Origin: CAYUYV01 sp964522525
Lineage (GTDB): Bacteria; Pseudomonadota; Alphaproteobacteria; JAJFIK01
Assembly (NCBI GenBank): GCA_964522525.1
Contig: CAZFWG010000010.1
Span: forward strand, 1-64,000
Direction of reading: 5' to 3'
Length of the DNA: 64,000 bases
Below the pieces are notes generated by a model. That model was given only the letters and a program-made list of their open reading frames with translations. It was not told the DNA's origin and did not search any database. Positions 1-8,405 of the stretch are shown here, piece by piece. A program made the position numbers and the translations under genes. Numbering within the stretch: the first letter of the stretch is position 1; every line of letters starts with the position of its first letter.

Positions 1-45
1 CCCCAACCTTGGCAAGGTTGTGCTCTACCCCTGAGCTACGCCCGC
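1..45 (-). tRNA. tRNA-Gly: tRNA-Gly (anticodon GCC), 3' part beyond the window edge
   Basis: Read on the minus strand from base 45, the sequence opens with the acceptor strand GCGGGCG, then TA and a D-arm beginning GCTCAG. The anticodon arm is CAACC-TTGCCAA-GGTTG, with anticodon GCC complementary to bases 11-13. The variable region begins at base 4; the T-arm and 3' acceptor strand lie left of the window. The 5' end is set by the acceptor strand. It decodes GGC and GGT glycine codons. Confidence 0.93.
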
Positions 46-416
46 GTCCTGGGGTGACGGGGTGAGGACCCCGTGTCGGTCAAGGCCTGTGGTTATGTCG
101 CAAAGAGGACGGGAATGCAAGACCGACGAAGAGGCGGGCTTGGGCCGTCGGCGCGCCGTTCCGACAGGACTGCCAAAACGGCGGATCCGATCACTGTGCG
201 TCAGCCCGCCTGGAAAAGAGACGCCATCGCATCGTCCAGACCGACTGGTCTAACAGGCGCCTGGGCAGCAATTCAGCCAACCGCGCTCAGACCAGACCGG
301 TCACCCGAGCGGCGTATGAGGCCTCCTTTCGCCAACCCACCGAAATTTAATGCGCCATGACCGGCAAAGCGGGGCACATCACTTTGTATCCGTTTTCTTT
401 TTTGAGCGCCTTGCCC
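46..416. other. non-coding stretch upstream of tRNA-Gly and the deacylase gene
   Basis: I see no convincing gene here; the open frames lack a recognisable protein and a ribosome site. Two short perfect hairpins are present: ACGGGGT-gagg-ACCCCGT at 57-74, just upstream of the tRNA on its own strand, and AGACC-gact-GGTCT near 238-251. Neither is followed by a T-run. The segment must hold the tRNA promoter (minus strand) and probably the promoter of the gene starting at 417. Confidence 0.5.
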
Positions 417-968
417 ATGAGCCCGACCGATCAGACGACAGAGACCAAACCCCATGCGACCCGCGCCGATCTGCTGGCGAAACTGTCGGAAATGGGCATC
501 GAGACCCGCACCTATGACCACGAACCGGTCTTCACCGTGGAGCAAGGCGCGGAAATGAAACGGCAATGGCCCGGAGGCCACTCCAAAAACCTGTTTCTGA
601 AGGACAAGCGCGGCCGTGTAGTGCTGATTTCGGCCAAAGACGACACGGAAGTGCCTTTAAAGCATCTTCATAAAACGTTGGATGTAGGCCGTTTGAGCTT
701 TGCCTCACCCGCGCTGATGGTAGAACTGTTGGGCGTCCAACCCGGCTCCGTCACGGCCTTTGCCTTGATCAACGCCCGGCCGGGGTCCTTGCGCTTTTAT
801 CTCGACGCGGCCCTCATGGCCTGCGACCCGGTGCATTTCCATCCGCTGGAGAACACCGCGACCACGGCCATCGCGCCGGATGATCTCCTGCGCTTTGCCC
901 TGGCCTGCGGTCATGACCCGGAAATCCTGGACCTCGCCTCCCTAGCCGAGGGGATTAACTCCCCATAA
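417..968 (+). CDS. prdX: YbaK/ProX-type aminoacyl-tRNA deacylase (Ala-tRNA(Pro) editing)
   Basis: This 183-residue protein matches the free-standing editing domain related to the INS domain of prolyl-tRNA synthetase, which hydrolyses mis-charged Ala-tRNA(Pro) in the cytoplasm. Family signatures seen are SKNLFLKD with the conserved lysine, a PGSVTAFALIN loop (a GxxxP-like loop in which the usual proline is alanine), and the terminal HPLENTATTAI block. An in-frame ATG at 357 would add 20 residues that do not resemble the family, so I chose the ATG at 417, although its ribosome site is weak. No operon partner is apparent. Function rests on family resemblance. Confidence 0.85.
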   Translation: MSPTDQTTETKPHATRADLLAKLSEMGIETRTYDHEPVFTVEQGAEMKRQWPGGHSKNLFLKDKRGRVVLISAKDDTEVPLKHLHKTLDVGRLSFASPALMVELLGVQPGSVTAFALINARPGSLRFYLDAALMACDPVHFHPLENTATTAIAPDDLLRFALACGHDPEILDLASLAEGINSP

Positions 969-1225
969 CGCCTTCTGGTGGGCACCCCATTGCGTCCACA
1001 CTGCGCTTGGCGCACGCCTCGTTCCCCCCTATTTCAGGAACTGGAATTGAGGGCGCGCCTGGAGCCCCTGCCCGTTTCGCGCTAGGGTCGGCGGGAGCTT
1101 TGCGCGCCATGGGGACTGATCCGAAAACGAGCGCGCCGGCAGGGGAGCGACCCTGCGACTGCGGCCCCGATGCCGCGTCGCAACCGTAAGCCGCCCCGGC
1201 CGGACACCCATCAAGGGAGACCATC

Positions 1226-2143
1226 ATGCAGTTCACTCTGGATCCCAATGCGGATGCCACCGCCACCGGCGGAGACGCCATCAAGGACGCCACCGCCGAG
1301 ACCTTCGTGGCGGACGTCATCGAAGCCTCCATGCAGACGCCGGTGATCGTCGATTTCTGGGCCCCTTGGTGCGGCCCCTGCAAGCAGTTGACGCCGCTCC
1401 TGGAAAAAGTCGTCCAGTCGGCCCAGGGCAAGGTCAAGCTCGTCAAGATCAATATCGACGAGAACCAGCTGATCGCCCAGCAGATGCGCATCCAGTCGAT
1501 CCCCGCGGTCGTGGCCTTCAAGAGCGGCCAGCCCGTCGACGGCTTCATGGGGGCGATCCCGGAAAGTCAGATCCGCCAATTCGTGGACCGGCTCGCCGGC
1601 GGCATCGGCCCCTCGCCGGTGGACCAGGCACTTGACGTGGCCGAGGAGGCGTTGGCCCAGGATGATCTGGCGACGGCGGTGAAGCTGTTTGCGGATGTGC
1701 TGACGGAAGACAAATCCAATGCCCGGGCGCTCGGCGGTCTGGTGCAGTGCTATATCGCCCATGGCGATCTGGAGCGGGCGGAACAGACCCTGGCCCTCGT
1801 GCCGCCGGACGCCACCAATGACCCGGCGATCACCTCGGCGCGGGCCAAACTGCAACTGGCCCAAGGGCCCAAGGCCGACAGCGCCGAAATCGCAAGCCTG
1901 CGCGCCCGCGTCGAAAGCCATCCGGGCGATCACCAGGCGCGTTTCGATCTGGCAACGGCCCTCAACACGGATGGGGACCGCGACGGCGCGGTCGATCACC
2001 TGCTCGAAATCGTGCGCCGGGACCGCACATGGAACGAAGAGGCCGCCCGCAAGCAATTGCTGACCCTGTTCGAAGCCTATGGCCCCACCGATCCCTTGAC
2101 CTTGAGCGCCCGCAAGCGCCTGTCATCGATCCTCTTTTCCTGA
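1226..2143 (+). CDS. cnoX: thioredoxin-TPR fusion, CnoX/YbbN-like chaperone
   Basis: The 305-residue protein has an N-terminal thioredoxin fold (about residues 20-125) with an intact WCGPC active site at 48-52 and the cis-Pro loop QSIPAVVAF. A C-terminal half of tetratricopeptide-like helices follows (LDVAEEALAQ, LERAEQTLAL, DGAVDHLLEIV). This is the CnoX/YbbN architecture, a holdase that protects proteins from oxidation. E. coli YbbN lacks a redox-active CxxC, but this copy keeps it, so disulfide exchange is likely. The ATG at 1226 follows a GGGAGA site at about 1215. The 257 bases upstream (969-1225) hold no gene I can support. A LON-N gene follows after 132 bp, an arrangement common in alphaproteobacteria. 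Confidence 0.85.
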   Translation: MQFTLDPNADATATGGDAIKDATAETFVADVIEASMQTPVIVDFWAPWCGPCKQLTPLLEKVVQSAQGKVKLVKINIDENQLIAQQMRIQSIPAVVAFKSGQPVDGFMGAIPESQIRQFVDRLAGGIGPSPVDQALDVAEEALAQDDLATAVKLFADVLTEDKSNARALGGLVQCYIAHGDLERAEQTLALVPPDATNDPAITSARAKLQLAQGPKADSAEIASLRARVESHPGDHQARFDLATALNTDGDRDGAVDHLLEIVRRDRTWNEEAARKQLLTLFEAYGPTDPLTLSARKRLSSILFS

Positions 2144-2275
2144 GCCGCAACGAAGAAAAGTCGAAGCGTCGCATTTAAATCCCGGGGGCAGACATCATGC
2201 TCGGTGATCATACGGCCCCCTTTATTTTTCCGGCCGGCGCCCCTGGCGCCGCCCTTTTCACCACCGGGAGACCCC

Positions 2276-2944
2276 ATGATTGATCCGCACCCCTATGACT
2301 CGGTGGAAGAACTGGCACGCACCATTCCGCTTTTTCCGTTGAACGGCGCTCTCCTGCTGCCGCGGGGACGCATGCCCCTCAACATTTTCGAGCCGCGCTA
2401 TCTCGCGATGGTCGATGATGCCCTGGCCCATCACCGTCTGATCGGCATGGCGCAACCGCGCAACGCCAAGGATCCGGCGGCCCGGCCGGAACTTTATGAC
2501 ATGGGATGTGTCGGACGGCTGACGAGTTTCAGCGAAGTGCCTGACGGGCGCTACATGATCACGCTCACGGGGATCTGCCGCTTCCGGATCGAGGAGGAAC
2601 TCGACACAGTGACCCCCTATCGGCAGATGGCCGTGACCTATGAACCCTTTGCCGACGATCTGCTGCCCAGCGCGGACGAACACGCCATTGACCGGGACTC
2701 CCTGATGGAAATCCTGCGGGCCTATCTCGATACGTTCAGTCTCCAGGCGGATTGGGACTCGATCGAACAGGCGCCCCTCGAAACCCTGATCAATTCCCTG
2801 TCCATGATCTGTCCGTTCGAGGCGGGCGAGAAACAGGCGTTGCTGGAGGCACCGGGTCTCAAGACCCGGGCCGATGCCTTGATCGCACTCCTTGAAATCG
2901 CCACCGCGAAGGGCGATTCAGATGATGACCTGCCGGTGCAGTAA
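2276..2944 (+). CDS. LON N-terminal (substrate-binding) domain protein
   Basis: The 222-residue cytosolic protein is a stand-alone LON-N/PUA-like domain without protease or ATPase parts. It opens with the typical strand-turn IPLFPLNGALLLPRG, followed by LNIFEPRYLAMV and IGMAQPR. In Lon protease this domain helps capture substrate; the role of the free-standing bacterial version is not established. The ATG at 2276 is preceded by GGGAG at 2265-2270; an upstream start at 2204 would add a non-homologous proline-rich leader. It stands between the CnoX-like gene and a Trm112-like gene and may share their transcript. Confidence 0.85.
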   Translation: MIDPHPYDSVEELARTIPLFPLNGALLLPRGRMPLNIFEPRYLAMVDDALAHHRLIGMAQPRNAKDPAARPELYDMGCVGRLTSFSEVPDGRYMITLTGICRFRIEEELDTVTPYRQMAVTYEPFADDLLPSADEHAIDRDSLMEILRAYLDTFSLQADWDSIEQAPLETLINSLSMICPFEAGEKQALLEAPGLKTRADALIALLEIATAKGDSDDDLPVQ

Positions 2945-2962
2945 GACACGAGGACGCCGCCT

Positions 2963-3232
2963 GTGACCGAGGAAACCCAAGCGCCGGAAGAACCGGAACA
3001 AGACGACATCGAAACGCCCGAGGAACACCAGCGCCCTGACCGCGCGGTGGATCCCAAGCTGCTCGAAATCCTCGTCTGCCCCATTACGCGGGGCACCCTG
3101 GCCTATGACGCCGAAGCCCAGGAACTGATCAGCCGGGGCGCGGGGCTCGCCTATCCCATTCGCGACGGCATTCCGATCATGCTGCCCGACGAGGCCCGGG
3201 AACTCAGCGACGAGGAGCGGAACCGCCGGTGA
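2963..3232 (+). CDS. Trm112/YcaR-like small protein
   Basis: Residues 30-80 of this 89-residue protein match the UPF0434/Trm112 fold: KLLEILVCPITRGTL, a short hairpin, then LAYPIRDGIPIMLPDEAR. The second cysteine of the usual CPxC zinc site is not apparent (CPIT). The N-terminal 30 residues are acidic (EEPEQDDIETPEEH) and probably disordered. It begins with GTG at 2963 behind a GAGGAC site, and its stop overlaps the next start as GTGA, implying translational coupling. In eukaryotes Trm112 activates methyltransferases; the bacterial role is unclear. Confidence 0.85.
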   Translation: MTEETQAPEEPEQDDIETPEEHQRPDRAVDPKLLEILVCPITRGTLAYDAEAQELISRGAGLAYPIRDGIPIMLPDEARELSDEERNRR

Positions 3233-3621
3233 CCCAGACCACTTCAGATCCCGGCCCGTCGTCCGCGGCCGATCGCTGGCCGGTTGAGCTGCGTTATCGG
3301 CGCGGCGCGCGGGTCCTGTCGGTGACCTTCGACGACGGCACGCACCATGAGCTGAGCGCGGAACTGCTGCGGGTCGAAAGCCCCAGCGCCGAGGTTCAGG
3401 GTCATGGGCTTGAGGAGCGCAAACTTGTCGCAGGCAAGCGTCATGTGGGCATCGAGACCATCGAGCCCGTGGGCCACTATGCGGTGCGCCTCGTCTTCGA
3501 CGACGGCCACGACACCGGCTTCTACACCTGGGCGACGCTTGATCGCCTGGGGCGGGAGCGGGACATCCTGTGGGCCGACTACGAGGCCCGTTTGCACAAG
3601 GCTGGGCTCGACCGGGAGTAA
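3229..3621 (+). CDS. DUF971 domain protein (GBBH-like N-terminal domain)
   Basis: The 130-residue protein shows the DUF971 core: WPVELRYRRGARVLSVTFDDG, SAELLRVESPSAEVQGHG, and GHYAVRLVFDDGHDTGFYTWATL. This domain also forms the N-terminus of gamma-butyrobetaine hydroxylases and occurs near Fe-S or Mrp-type proteins in other bacteria. Alone, its biochemical role is undefined. Translation starts at a GTG overlapping the stop of the Trm112-like gene, so both are probably made from one message. The last 40 residues (GRERDILWADYEARL) are the usual helical tail. Confidence 0.88.
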   Translation: MTQTTSDPGPSSAADRWPVELRYRRGARVLSVTFDDGTHHELSAELLRVESPSAEVQGHGLEERKLVAGKRHVGIETIEPVGHYAVRLVFDDGHDTGFYTWATLDRLGRERDILWADYEARLHKAGLDRE

Positions 3622-3803
3622 CAGGACAGGAGCCGCCAGTCCATGCCCTTGTCTTCTTCGAGCCATGGCACCGGGACAGGCTTCGCGCTAGACTCGGATC
3701 TTTGTCGGGTGGCGTGCGGTTTTCCAGTCGGGGAACGGTCCTTACCTGAGAAAGACAGGCGTTTTCGAACGCACAAATGCGAGCATGGCGGCAGTAAGAC
3801 GAC

Positions 3804-4226
3804 ATGGGGTGGTCGGTTTTCGGTATGATTGTTTTTGCCGTCAGCGTGGCCTTGCTTGCGCGTCGCGAGCGCATCATGGCGTGGCTCGATCGGCTCGAGG
3901 CACGCCAACGGGCCGAAGCCGGGCGGATCGCCGCCTTGAGGCGCCATCCCCACGGCCATATGGCCCTGACCATTGAACACATCGCCGCTCAGACCCCCGC
4001 CGTCGAGGTGACCTGGATCCAGGACGGACCCGGTGCACCGCGAACTCAACGTTTCATTTGGAATGGTGTGGCCTTCGATCTGCAGGAAGATGCGGAGCAG
4101 GCCCGCCTTGACGCCATTCTTCGAGCGGCCCGCGCTTACTACGCCGACCTCGACCGCAAACAGGTAACAACGACATGGACGACCGCCCGACCCAACAGCC
4201 CATCCACCGGCCCCGGAGCATCGTAA
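3804..4226 (+). CDS. small membrane-anchored protein of unknown function
   Basis: I do not recognise this 140-residue product. It starts with a hydrophobic segment (FGMIVFAVSVALLA, residues 6-19), followed by an arginine- and glutamate-rich helix that could form a coiled coil, and then a small domain with alternating hydrophobic residues (VEVTWIQDG, QRFIWNGVAFDL). One N-terminal membrane helix with a cytoplasmic body is plausible. No clear ribosome site precedes the ATG. Its end overlaps the next gene by 52 bp, so either this reading frame or the downstream start could need correction. Confidence 0.5.
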   Translation: MGWSVFGMIVFAVSVALLARRERIMAWLDRLEARQRAEAGRIAALRRHPHGHMALTIEHIAAQTPAVEVTWIQDGPGAPRTQRFIWNGVAFDLQEDAEQARLDAILRAARAYYADLDRKQVTTTWTTARPNSPSTGPGAS

Positions 4227-5080
4227 CTCTGGACGCCGCGCGGGGCACGGACACGCGGCACGTTGTCGATGTGCTGATCGAGGAACGGGCGCGCCACCTG
4301 CTGGACATGCCGGTCGTCTGGCCCCTGATCAAGGCCGTGTTCTTCCCCTTGCTGCACTACAAGGCCGCCAAGCGGATGGCGGACGAAGTCCGTCCCATGG
4401 GCGCGGCACCGATATTGAACTACCTCCTCGACATCCTCGACCTCGACTTGCGGATCACGGGCACGGAGCATATTCCCCCCACGGGGCGCCTGATCATCGT
4501 GGCCAATCATCCGACCGGGATCGTGGATGGCGTGGCCCTGTTCAAGGCCATGGAAGGCGTTCGTCAGGACATCACCTATTTCGCCAATCGGGACGCGTTG
4601 CGGGTCTGTCCGAATTTGGAGGAAATGCTCATTCCGGTCGAATGGGTGGAGGACCGCCGGACCCGGGCCAAGACCCGGGAAACCCTGTTGTTGGCGAGGC
4701 AGGCCTTCCATGATGACCGCGTGGTGGTGATCTTTCCGTCAGGACGCCTGGGCCACATGACCTTGCGCGGCATTCGCGAGCGGCCCTGGCTGCCGACGAC
4801 GCTCAACCTCATGCGCCGTCACGACGCGCCGATCCTGCCCGTGCACATCCAGGCGCGCAATTCGATCCTCTATTACATCCTGCATTTCCTGAGCAATGAA
4901 TTGCGGGACATGACGCTGTTCAATGAAATGCTGAACAAGGTCGGCAAGACCTATCACATAACCTTCGGCCCCCTGATCATGCCCGATCAGCTCATGGGCG
5001 TGCCGGAAGACGAGATCCGGCGCCTTCAGGCCTATGTGGAAAACCGCATGGGTCCGGGCCGCAACCCGCCCTTTGAATAG
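4175..5080 (+). CDS. PlsC-like 1-acyl-sn-glycerol-phosphate/lysophospholipid acyltransferase
   Basis: This 301-residue protein carries acyltransferase motifs: NHPTGIVDG (a histidine-aspartate block of the HPxGxxDG kind found in haemolysin/ornithine-lipid-type members), then RDALRVCPNLEEMLIPV, FPSGRLG (the equivalent of FPEGTRS) and LPVHIQARNS. It probably transfers acyl chains to a lysolipid at the inner face of the membrane; the C-terminal YYILHFL segment is hydrophobic. The precise acceptor cannot be read. The ATG at 4175 lies inside the preceding gene. A gene convergent with it follows 23 bp downstream. Confidence 0.78.
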   Translation: MDDRPTQQPIHRPRSIVTLDAARGTDTRHVVDVLIEERARHLLDMPVVWPLIKAVFFPLLHYKAAKRMADEVRPMGAAPILNYLLDILDLDLRITGTEHIPPTGRLIIVANHPTGIVDGVALFKAMEGVRQDITYFANRDALRVCPNLEEMLIPVEWVEDRRTRAKTRETLLLARQAFHDDRVVVIFPSGRLGHMTLRGIRERPWLPTTLNLMRRHDAPILPVHIQARNSILYYILHFLSNELRDMTLFNEMLNKVGKTYHITFGPLIMPDQLMGVPEDEIRRLQAYVENRMGPGRNPPFE

Positions 5081-5103
5081 GACAGCATCGGGAACGATCC
5101 GCC

Positions 5104-6420
5104 TCAGACCATCTCGCCCCGGAGCAGCCGGGGCAACTGGCTTTCGCCACCCAAGGCCACGGCCCCACCCGCATGGCGCATGAACAAGCGCCTCGCCGGA
5201 CCGATCGCATTGACGATGGCGAGCCCCATGTCCCGGGCGAACCGCAAGGGGCCGAAATCATTCGAAAACAGATGGGTGAGGGCATCGGTGCCGATGGCAA
5301 GCGAGACCGTATCGAAGCGCCGCCAGGTCTGGTAGCGCTCGAGCACATCTTCCGTCCCGAGATCAAGACCGAGCCGGCGGGCCTCGGCCAACACTTCGAC
5401 CAGGGCCGCGATGTCCCTGAGGCCCAGATTGAGGCCCTGACCCGCGATGGGATGGATGCCATGGGCCGCATCGCCAACGAGGGCCAGGCGGGGCGCAATG
5501 AAACTCTCGGCCAGTTGAAAGCCCAAGGGATAGGACCAGCGGGGCCCCACCGGCTTGACCTTGCCCAGATAAGGACCGAACCGGGCGCCGATTTCCTCGG
5601 CAAAGGGACGATCTTTCAGCGCCATGTAAGTGGGTGCTGCGTCCCGTGACTCGGTCCAGACCAGGGACGCGCGGTTTCCCTTCATGGGCAGGATCGCGAA
5701 AGGACCGCTGGGCAGGAAAAACTCCTGGGCGACGCCGTGATGGGGCCGTTCATGTTCGACGGTCGTGACGATCCCGGTCTGTTCATACGCCCATTCCACA
5801 CAGCGGATTCCGGCCGCTTCCCGTTGCGGGGAACGCCGGCCGTCCGCCGCCAGACAGAGCCTGGCATGGACGGTCTGCCCGGTGCCGATGGCCGCCTCAA
5901 TCCCGTATTGCGACCGCTGGACCGAGGTCACGGTGGCTGGCGCCAAAAGGGTCAGGCCCGGACAATCCTCGAGAGCTGCCTGCTGCACCATGCGGATATG
6001 CCGGTTTTCCAGCAGGAAGCCGAGCGGACCCGTGTCGAGTTCCCGATGATCGAAATGGAGATGCAGCATGGATGCCGCGCCCGCATGGCCGGGCCGGCGA
6101 TGGGTGCCATCCGTCACCAGAATATCATTGATGGGTTGGGCATGGGTCTCCAAACCCTTCCACAGGCCCAGGGCATCGAACATGCGGGCCGAGGCGAAGG
6201 CGATCGCGGAAACCCGGCCGTCGAATTCCGCCTCGACCACCTTTGCGGGATCCAGGGTGTCCGCCACCACGGTTTCGATACCGGCCCGGGCGAGCGCGAT
6301 GCCGAGGGTCAACCCGACAAGACCGCCGCCGGTCACGAGGACATCGGCTTCGAGCGTGTCCGGAAGAGGGGGGGCTTCCGCTTTTGCTTGTGCCTGGGGC
6401 TTTCTGTTCTTTTGCTTCAT
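5104..6420 (-). CDS. UbiH/UbiF/Coq6-family FAD-dependent monooxygenase
   Basis: The 438-residue enzyme has the FAD-binding glycine motif VTGGGLVGLTLG at about residues 29-40, the DGRxS-type loop (LAADGRRSPQRE), and the signature GDAAHGIHPIAGQGLNLG that contacts the flavin. It is of the family hydroxylating the ubiquinone ring; which ring position cannot be decided from sequence. A hydrophilic 20-residue lead (KQKNRKPQAQAKAEA) precedes the Rossmann fold. I used the ATG at 6420; an ATG four codons upstream (6432) is equally possible. The gene is divergent from the amidase, with about 78 bp between them. Confidence 0.85.
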   Translation of the reverse strand: MKQKNRKPQAQAKAEAPPLPDTLEADVLVTGGGLVGLTLGIALARAGIETVVADTLDPAKVVEAEFDGRVSAIAFASARMFDALGLWKGLETHAQPINDILVTDGTHRRPGHAGAASMLHLHFDHRELDTGPLGFLLENRHIRMVQQAALEDCPGLTLLAPATVTSVQRSQYGIEAAIGTGQTVHARLCLAADGRRSPQREAAGIRCVEWAYEQTGIVTTVEHERPHHGVAQEFFLPSGPFAILPMKGNRASLVWTESRDAAPTYMALKDRPFAEEIGARFGPYLGKVKPVGPRWSYPLGFQLAESFIAPRLALVGDAAHGIHPIAGQGLNLGLRDIAALVEVLAEARRLGLDLGTEDVLERYQTWRRFDTVSLAIGTDALTHLFSNDFGPLRFARDMGLAIVNAIGPARRLFMRHAGGAVALGGESQLPRLLRGEMV

Positions 6421-6498
6421 GGTCGGTATCATGCGCGCGGCGACACAAATGTCGAGCCGCACGACGTCGCGCCGCCGTGACATTTTATAAGGAAGTCC

Positions 6499-7923
6499 GT
6501 GCCCGTGTCCCAGGTCCCCCATGCCCCCGCGCTCGCGCTTGGCAACGCCATCAATGACGGCGATGTCGATCCGGTGACCCTTGCCGAGGAAAGCCTCGAA
6601 AACATTCGCCGCGAGGATCCGGAGGGGCGGGTTTTCGTCCGCCTTCTTCCCGAACGCACCCTGGGCGAGGCCCTTGCCGCCCGCGACCGGGCCCGGGCCG
6701 GTTTGCGGCGCGGACCCCTCGACGGCGTGCCGGTGGCCTGGAAAGACAATGTGAACACAGGGGGTGCCGTCACCGCCGCGGGCAGCCGGCTTCTTGACGA
6801 CAACATTCCCGCGCGGGACGCGACCGTGCTGGCGCGCGCGACCCTGGCGGGGACCGTTTTTCTGGGCAAGACCAACCTGACCGAGATCGCCTTTTCGGGA
6901 CTGGGCATCAATCCGATCACGGGAACGCCGGCCAATGCCTTTGATCCGCACACACCACGGGTGCCGGGCGGATCCTCGAGCGGCACGGCCATCGCTTTGG
7001 CACGCCAGCTGTGCACCCTGGGCATCGGCACCGATACGGGCGGATCGGTGCGCGTGCCCAGCGCCTGGAACGGCCTTGTGGGTCTCAAGACCACCACCGG
7101 CCTCTTGCCCACGGAAGGGATCATTCCGCTTGCCGCCAGTGTTGATACGGTCGGGCCCATGACCCGCTCCGTGGCCGATGCGGCGGCCCTCCATGCGGTC
7201 CTTGCCGGACAGAAAACGCCGGACCTCGCCGGCGGCACCCTCAAAGGCGTGCCCCTCCTGGCCCTGCCGCCGGAGACCCTCGGCCACAATGAGCCGGAAG
7301 TCCTGATCGCGTTCGAGCGGAGCCTCGAGGCGCTGGCGCAAGCGGGCGCGGCGCTCACGCGCAAACCGGTCGCTGCGCTGGAGGCCTTTCGTGCCCTGGT
7401 GCGCAAACACAATGTGCCGGGCGTCCCGGAAGCGACAGCGGCCTGGCGCGCCGCTGCGGAGAACAAACCCGGCGTGATGTACGCCTTCATCGAGGCCCGA
7501 TTGGCGGAAGCCGATCCGGGCAGTGCCGTGGGATGGGCCGGTTATCTCCAGGATGTGGCCGATTTGCGGGCGCAGGTCGTTGCGGAACTGGCGGGCCATG
7601 CCGCCCTGGTCCTGCCGACCGTGGCGCTGCGCCCACCGCCGATCGCGTCACTCGAGACCGACAGCGACGCCTATGCCCGCGCCAATCGGCGGGCCCTGTC
7701 GAACACCGCCCCCATCAATAGCCTGGGGCTTTGCGCGATCACCCTCCCGGCCGGACAAACCCCGGCGGATGCCGATACGCCGGCGCTGCCCTTCGGCCTG
7801 CAATTCGTTGCAAAACCTTTCGGGGAGGCGGCCCTTTTGCGTCTCGCAGCCGCCGCCGAGCCCGTGCTGGCCGGCCTCGCAGAACCGGCGGCGCCCGTTG
7901 CGCGGGACCCAACAAGGCCTTAG
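6499..7923 (+). CDS. amidase signature family enzyme (GatA-like)
   Basis: The 474-residue protein contains the Ser-cisSer-Lys machinery of the amidase signature family: the lysine in AWKDNVNTGG, the cis-serine in GTDTGGSVRVPSAW and the nucleophile in PGGSSSGTA. It hydrolyses a carboxamide; no adjacent gatB or gatC is present, so it is not the tRNA amidotransferase subunit here. An AAGGAAG site at about 6489 serves a GTG at 6499 or 6505. It ends 117 bp before glnK. A weak TCAGC-aaa-GCTGA hairpin lies just after it near 7939, without a clear T-run. Confidence 0.85.
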   Translation: MPVSQVPHAPALALGNAINDGDVDPVTLAEESLENIRREDPEGRVFVRLLPERTLGEALAARDRARAGLRRGPLDGVPVAWKDNVNTGGAVTAAGSRLLDDNIPARDATVLARATLAGTVFLGKTNLTEIAFSGLGINPITGTPANAFDPHTPRVPGGSSSGTAIALARQLCTLGIGTDTGGSVRVPSAWNGLVGLKTTTGLLPTEGIIPLAASVDTVGPMTRSVADAAALHAVLAGQKTPDLAGGTLKGVPLLALPPETLGHNEPEVLIAFERSLEALAQAGAALTRKPVAALEAFRALVRKHNVPGVPEATAAWRAAAENKPGVMYAFIEARLAEADPGSAVGWAGYLQDVADLRAQVVAELAGHAALVLPTVALRPPPIASLETDSDAYARANRRALSNTAPINSLGLCAITLPAGQTPADADTPALPFGLQFVAKPFGEAALLRLAAAAEPVLAGLAEPAAPVARDPTRP

Positions 7924-8040
7924 CCTGAGCCCAACAAAGTCAGCAAAGCTGATTTCTGGGACGCCATCCCGACTGTTCACTCCGGACGATCCTGCCGGCC
8001 CCCACCTTTCGCGGGGCCGCAACGGGAAAGGGCGCGCCCG

Positions 8041-8379
8041 ATGAAACTGGTGATGGCGATCATCAAACCGTTCAAGCTTGACGAGGTCCATGACGCCCTG
8101 ACGGCGCTCGGCGTTGCGGGACTGACGGTTTCCGAAGTCAAAGGCTATGGCCGCCAAAAGGGCCATACAGAGATTTACCGGGGCGCCGAATATGCCGTGA
8201 ATTTTCTCCCCAAGCTGAAGCTCGAGATTGTTGTGCCGAGCGATCAGGCCGACCGGGTGGTCGAGGTCATTCGCACAACGGCGCATACGGGCAAGATCGG
8301 GGATGGCAAGATTTTCGTCCTGGACGTGGAGCAGGCCATGCGCATACGGACCGGCGAAAGTGGCGCGACCGCCATATGA
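8041..8379 (+). CDS. glnK: PII nitrogen regulatory protein
   Basis: This 112-residue PII trimer subunit has the full T-loop KGHTEIYRGAEYAVNFLPK with the uridylylatable Tyr51, the B-loop THTGKIGDGK-like segment (AHTGKIGDGKIFV) and the C-loop RIRTGESGATAI. It senses 2-oxoglutarate and ATP/ADP and controls the ammonium channel and glutamine synthetase regulators. Its position directly before amtB argues for GlnK rather than GlnB. The stop overlaps a possible amtB start (ATGA), but the better amtB start lies 27 bp further. I could not find a convincing sigma-54 promoter upstream. Confidence 0.95.
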   Translation: MKLVMAIIKPFKLDEVHDALTALGVAGLTVSEVKGYGRQKGHTEIYRGAEYAVNFLPKLKLEIVVPSDQADRVVEVIRTTAHTGKIGDGKIFVLDVEQAMRIRTGESGATAI

Positions 8380-8405
8380 GGGGACACAGCATCATGGAGA
8401 GGACA

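Noticed and set aside
2918..3982. 354-codon minus-strand open frame
   Set aside because: It is antisense to the Trm112-like and DUF971 genes and has arginine-rich low-information sequence typical of high-GC shadow frames.
6421..7599. Very long minus-strand open frame continuing upstream of the UbiH-like gene
   Set aside because: It is antisense to the amidase, whose signature motifs are unmistakable on the plus strand. Only the part below 6420 encodes a recognisable protein.
7937..7955. Terminator after the amidase gene
   Set aside because: TCAGC-aaa-GCTGA is only a 5-bp stem with a short, broken T-run; too weak to call.
7924..8040. Sigma-54 promoter before glnK
   Set aside because: I looked for TGGCAC-N5-TTGC-like sequence and found no acceptable match; nitrogen control remains unproven from this window.
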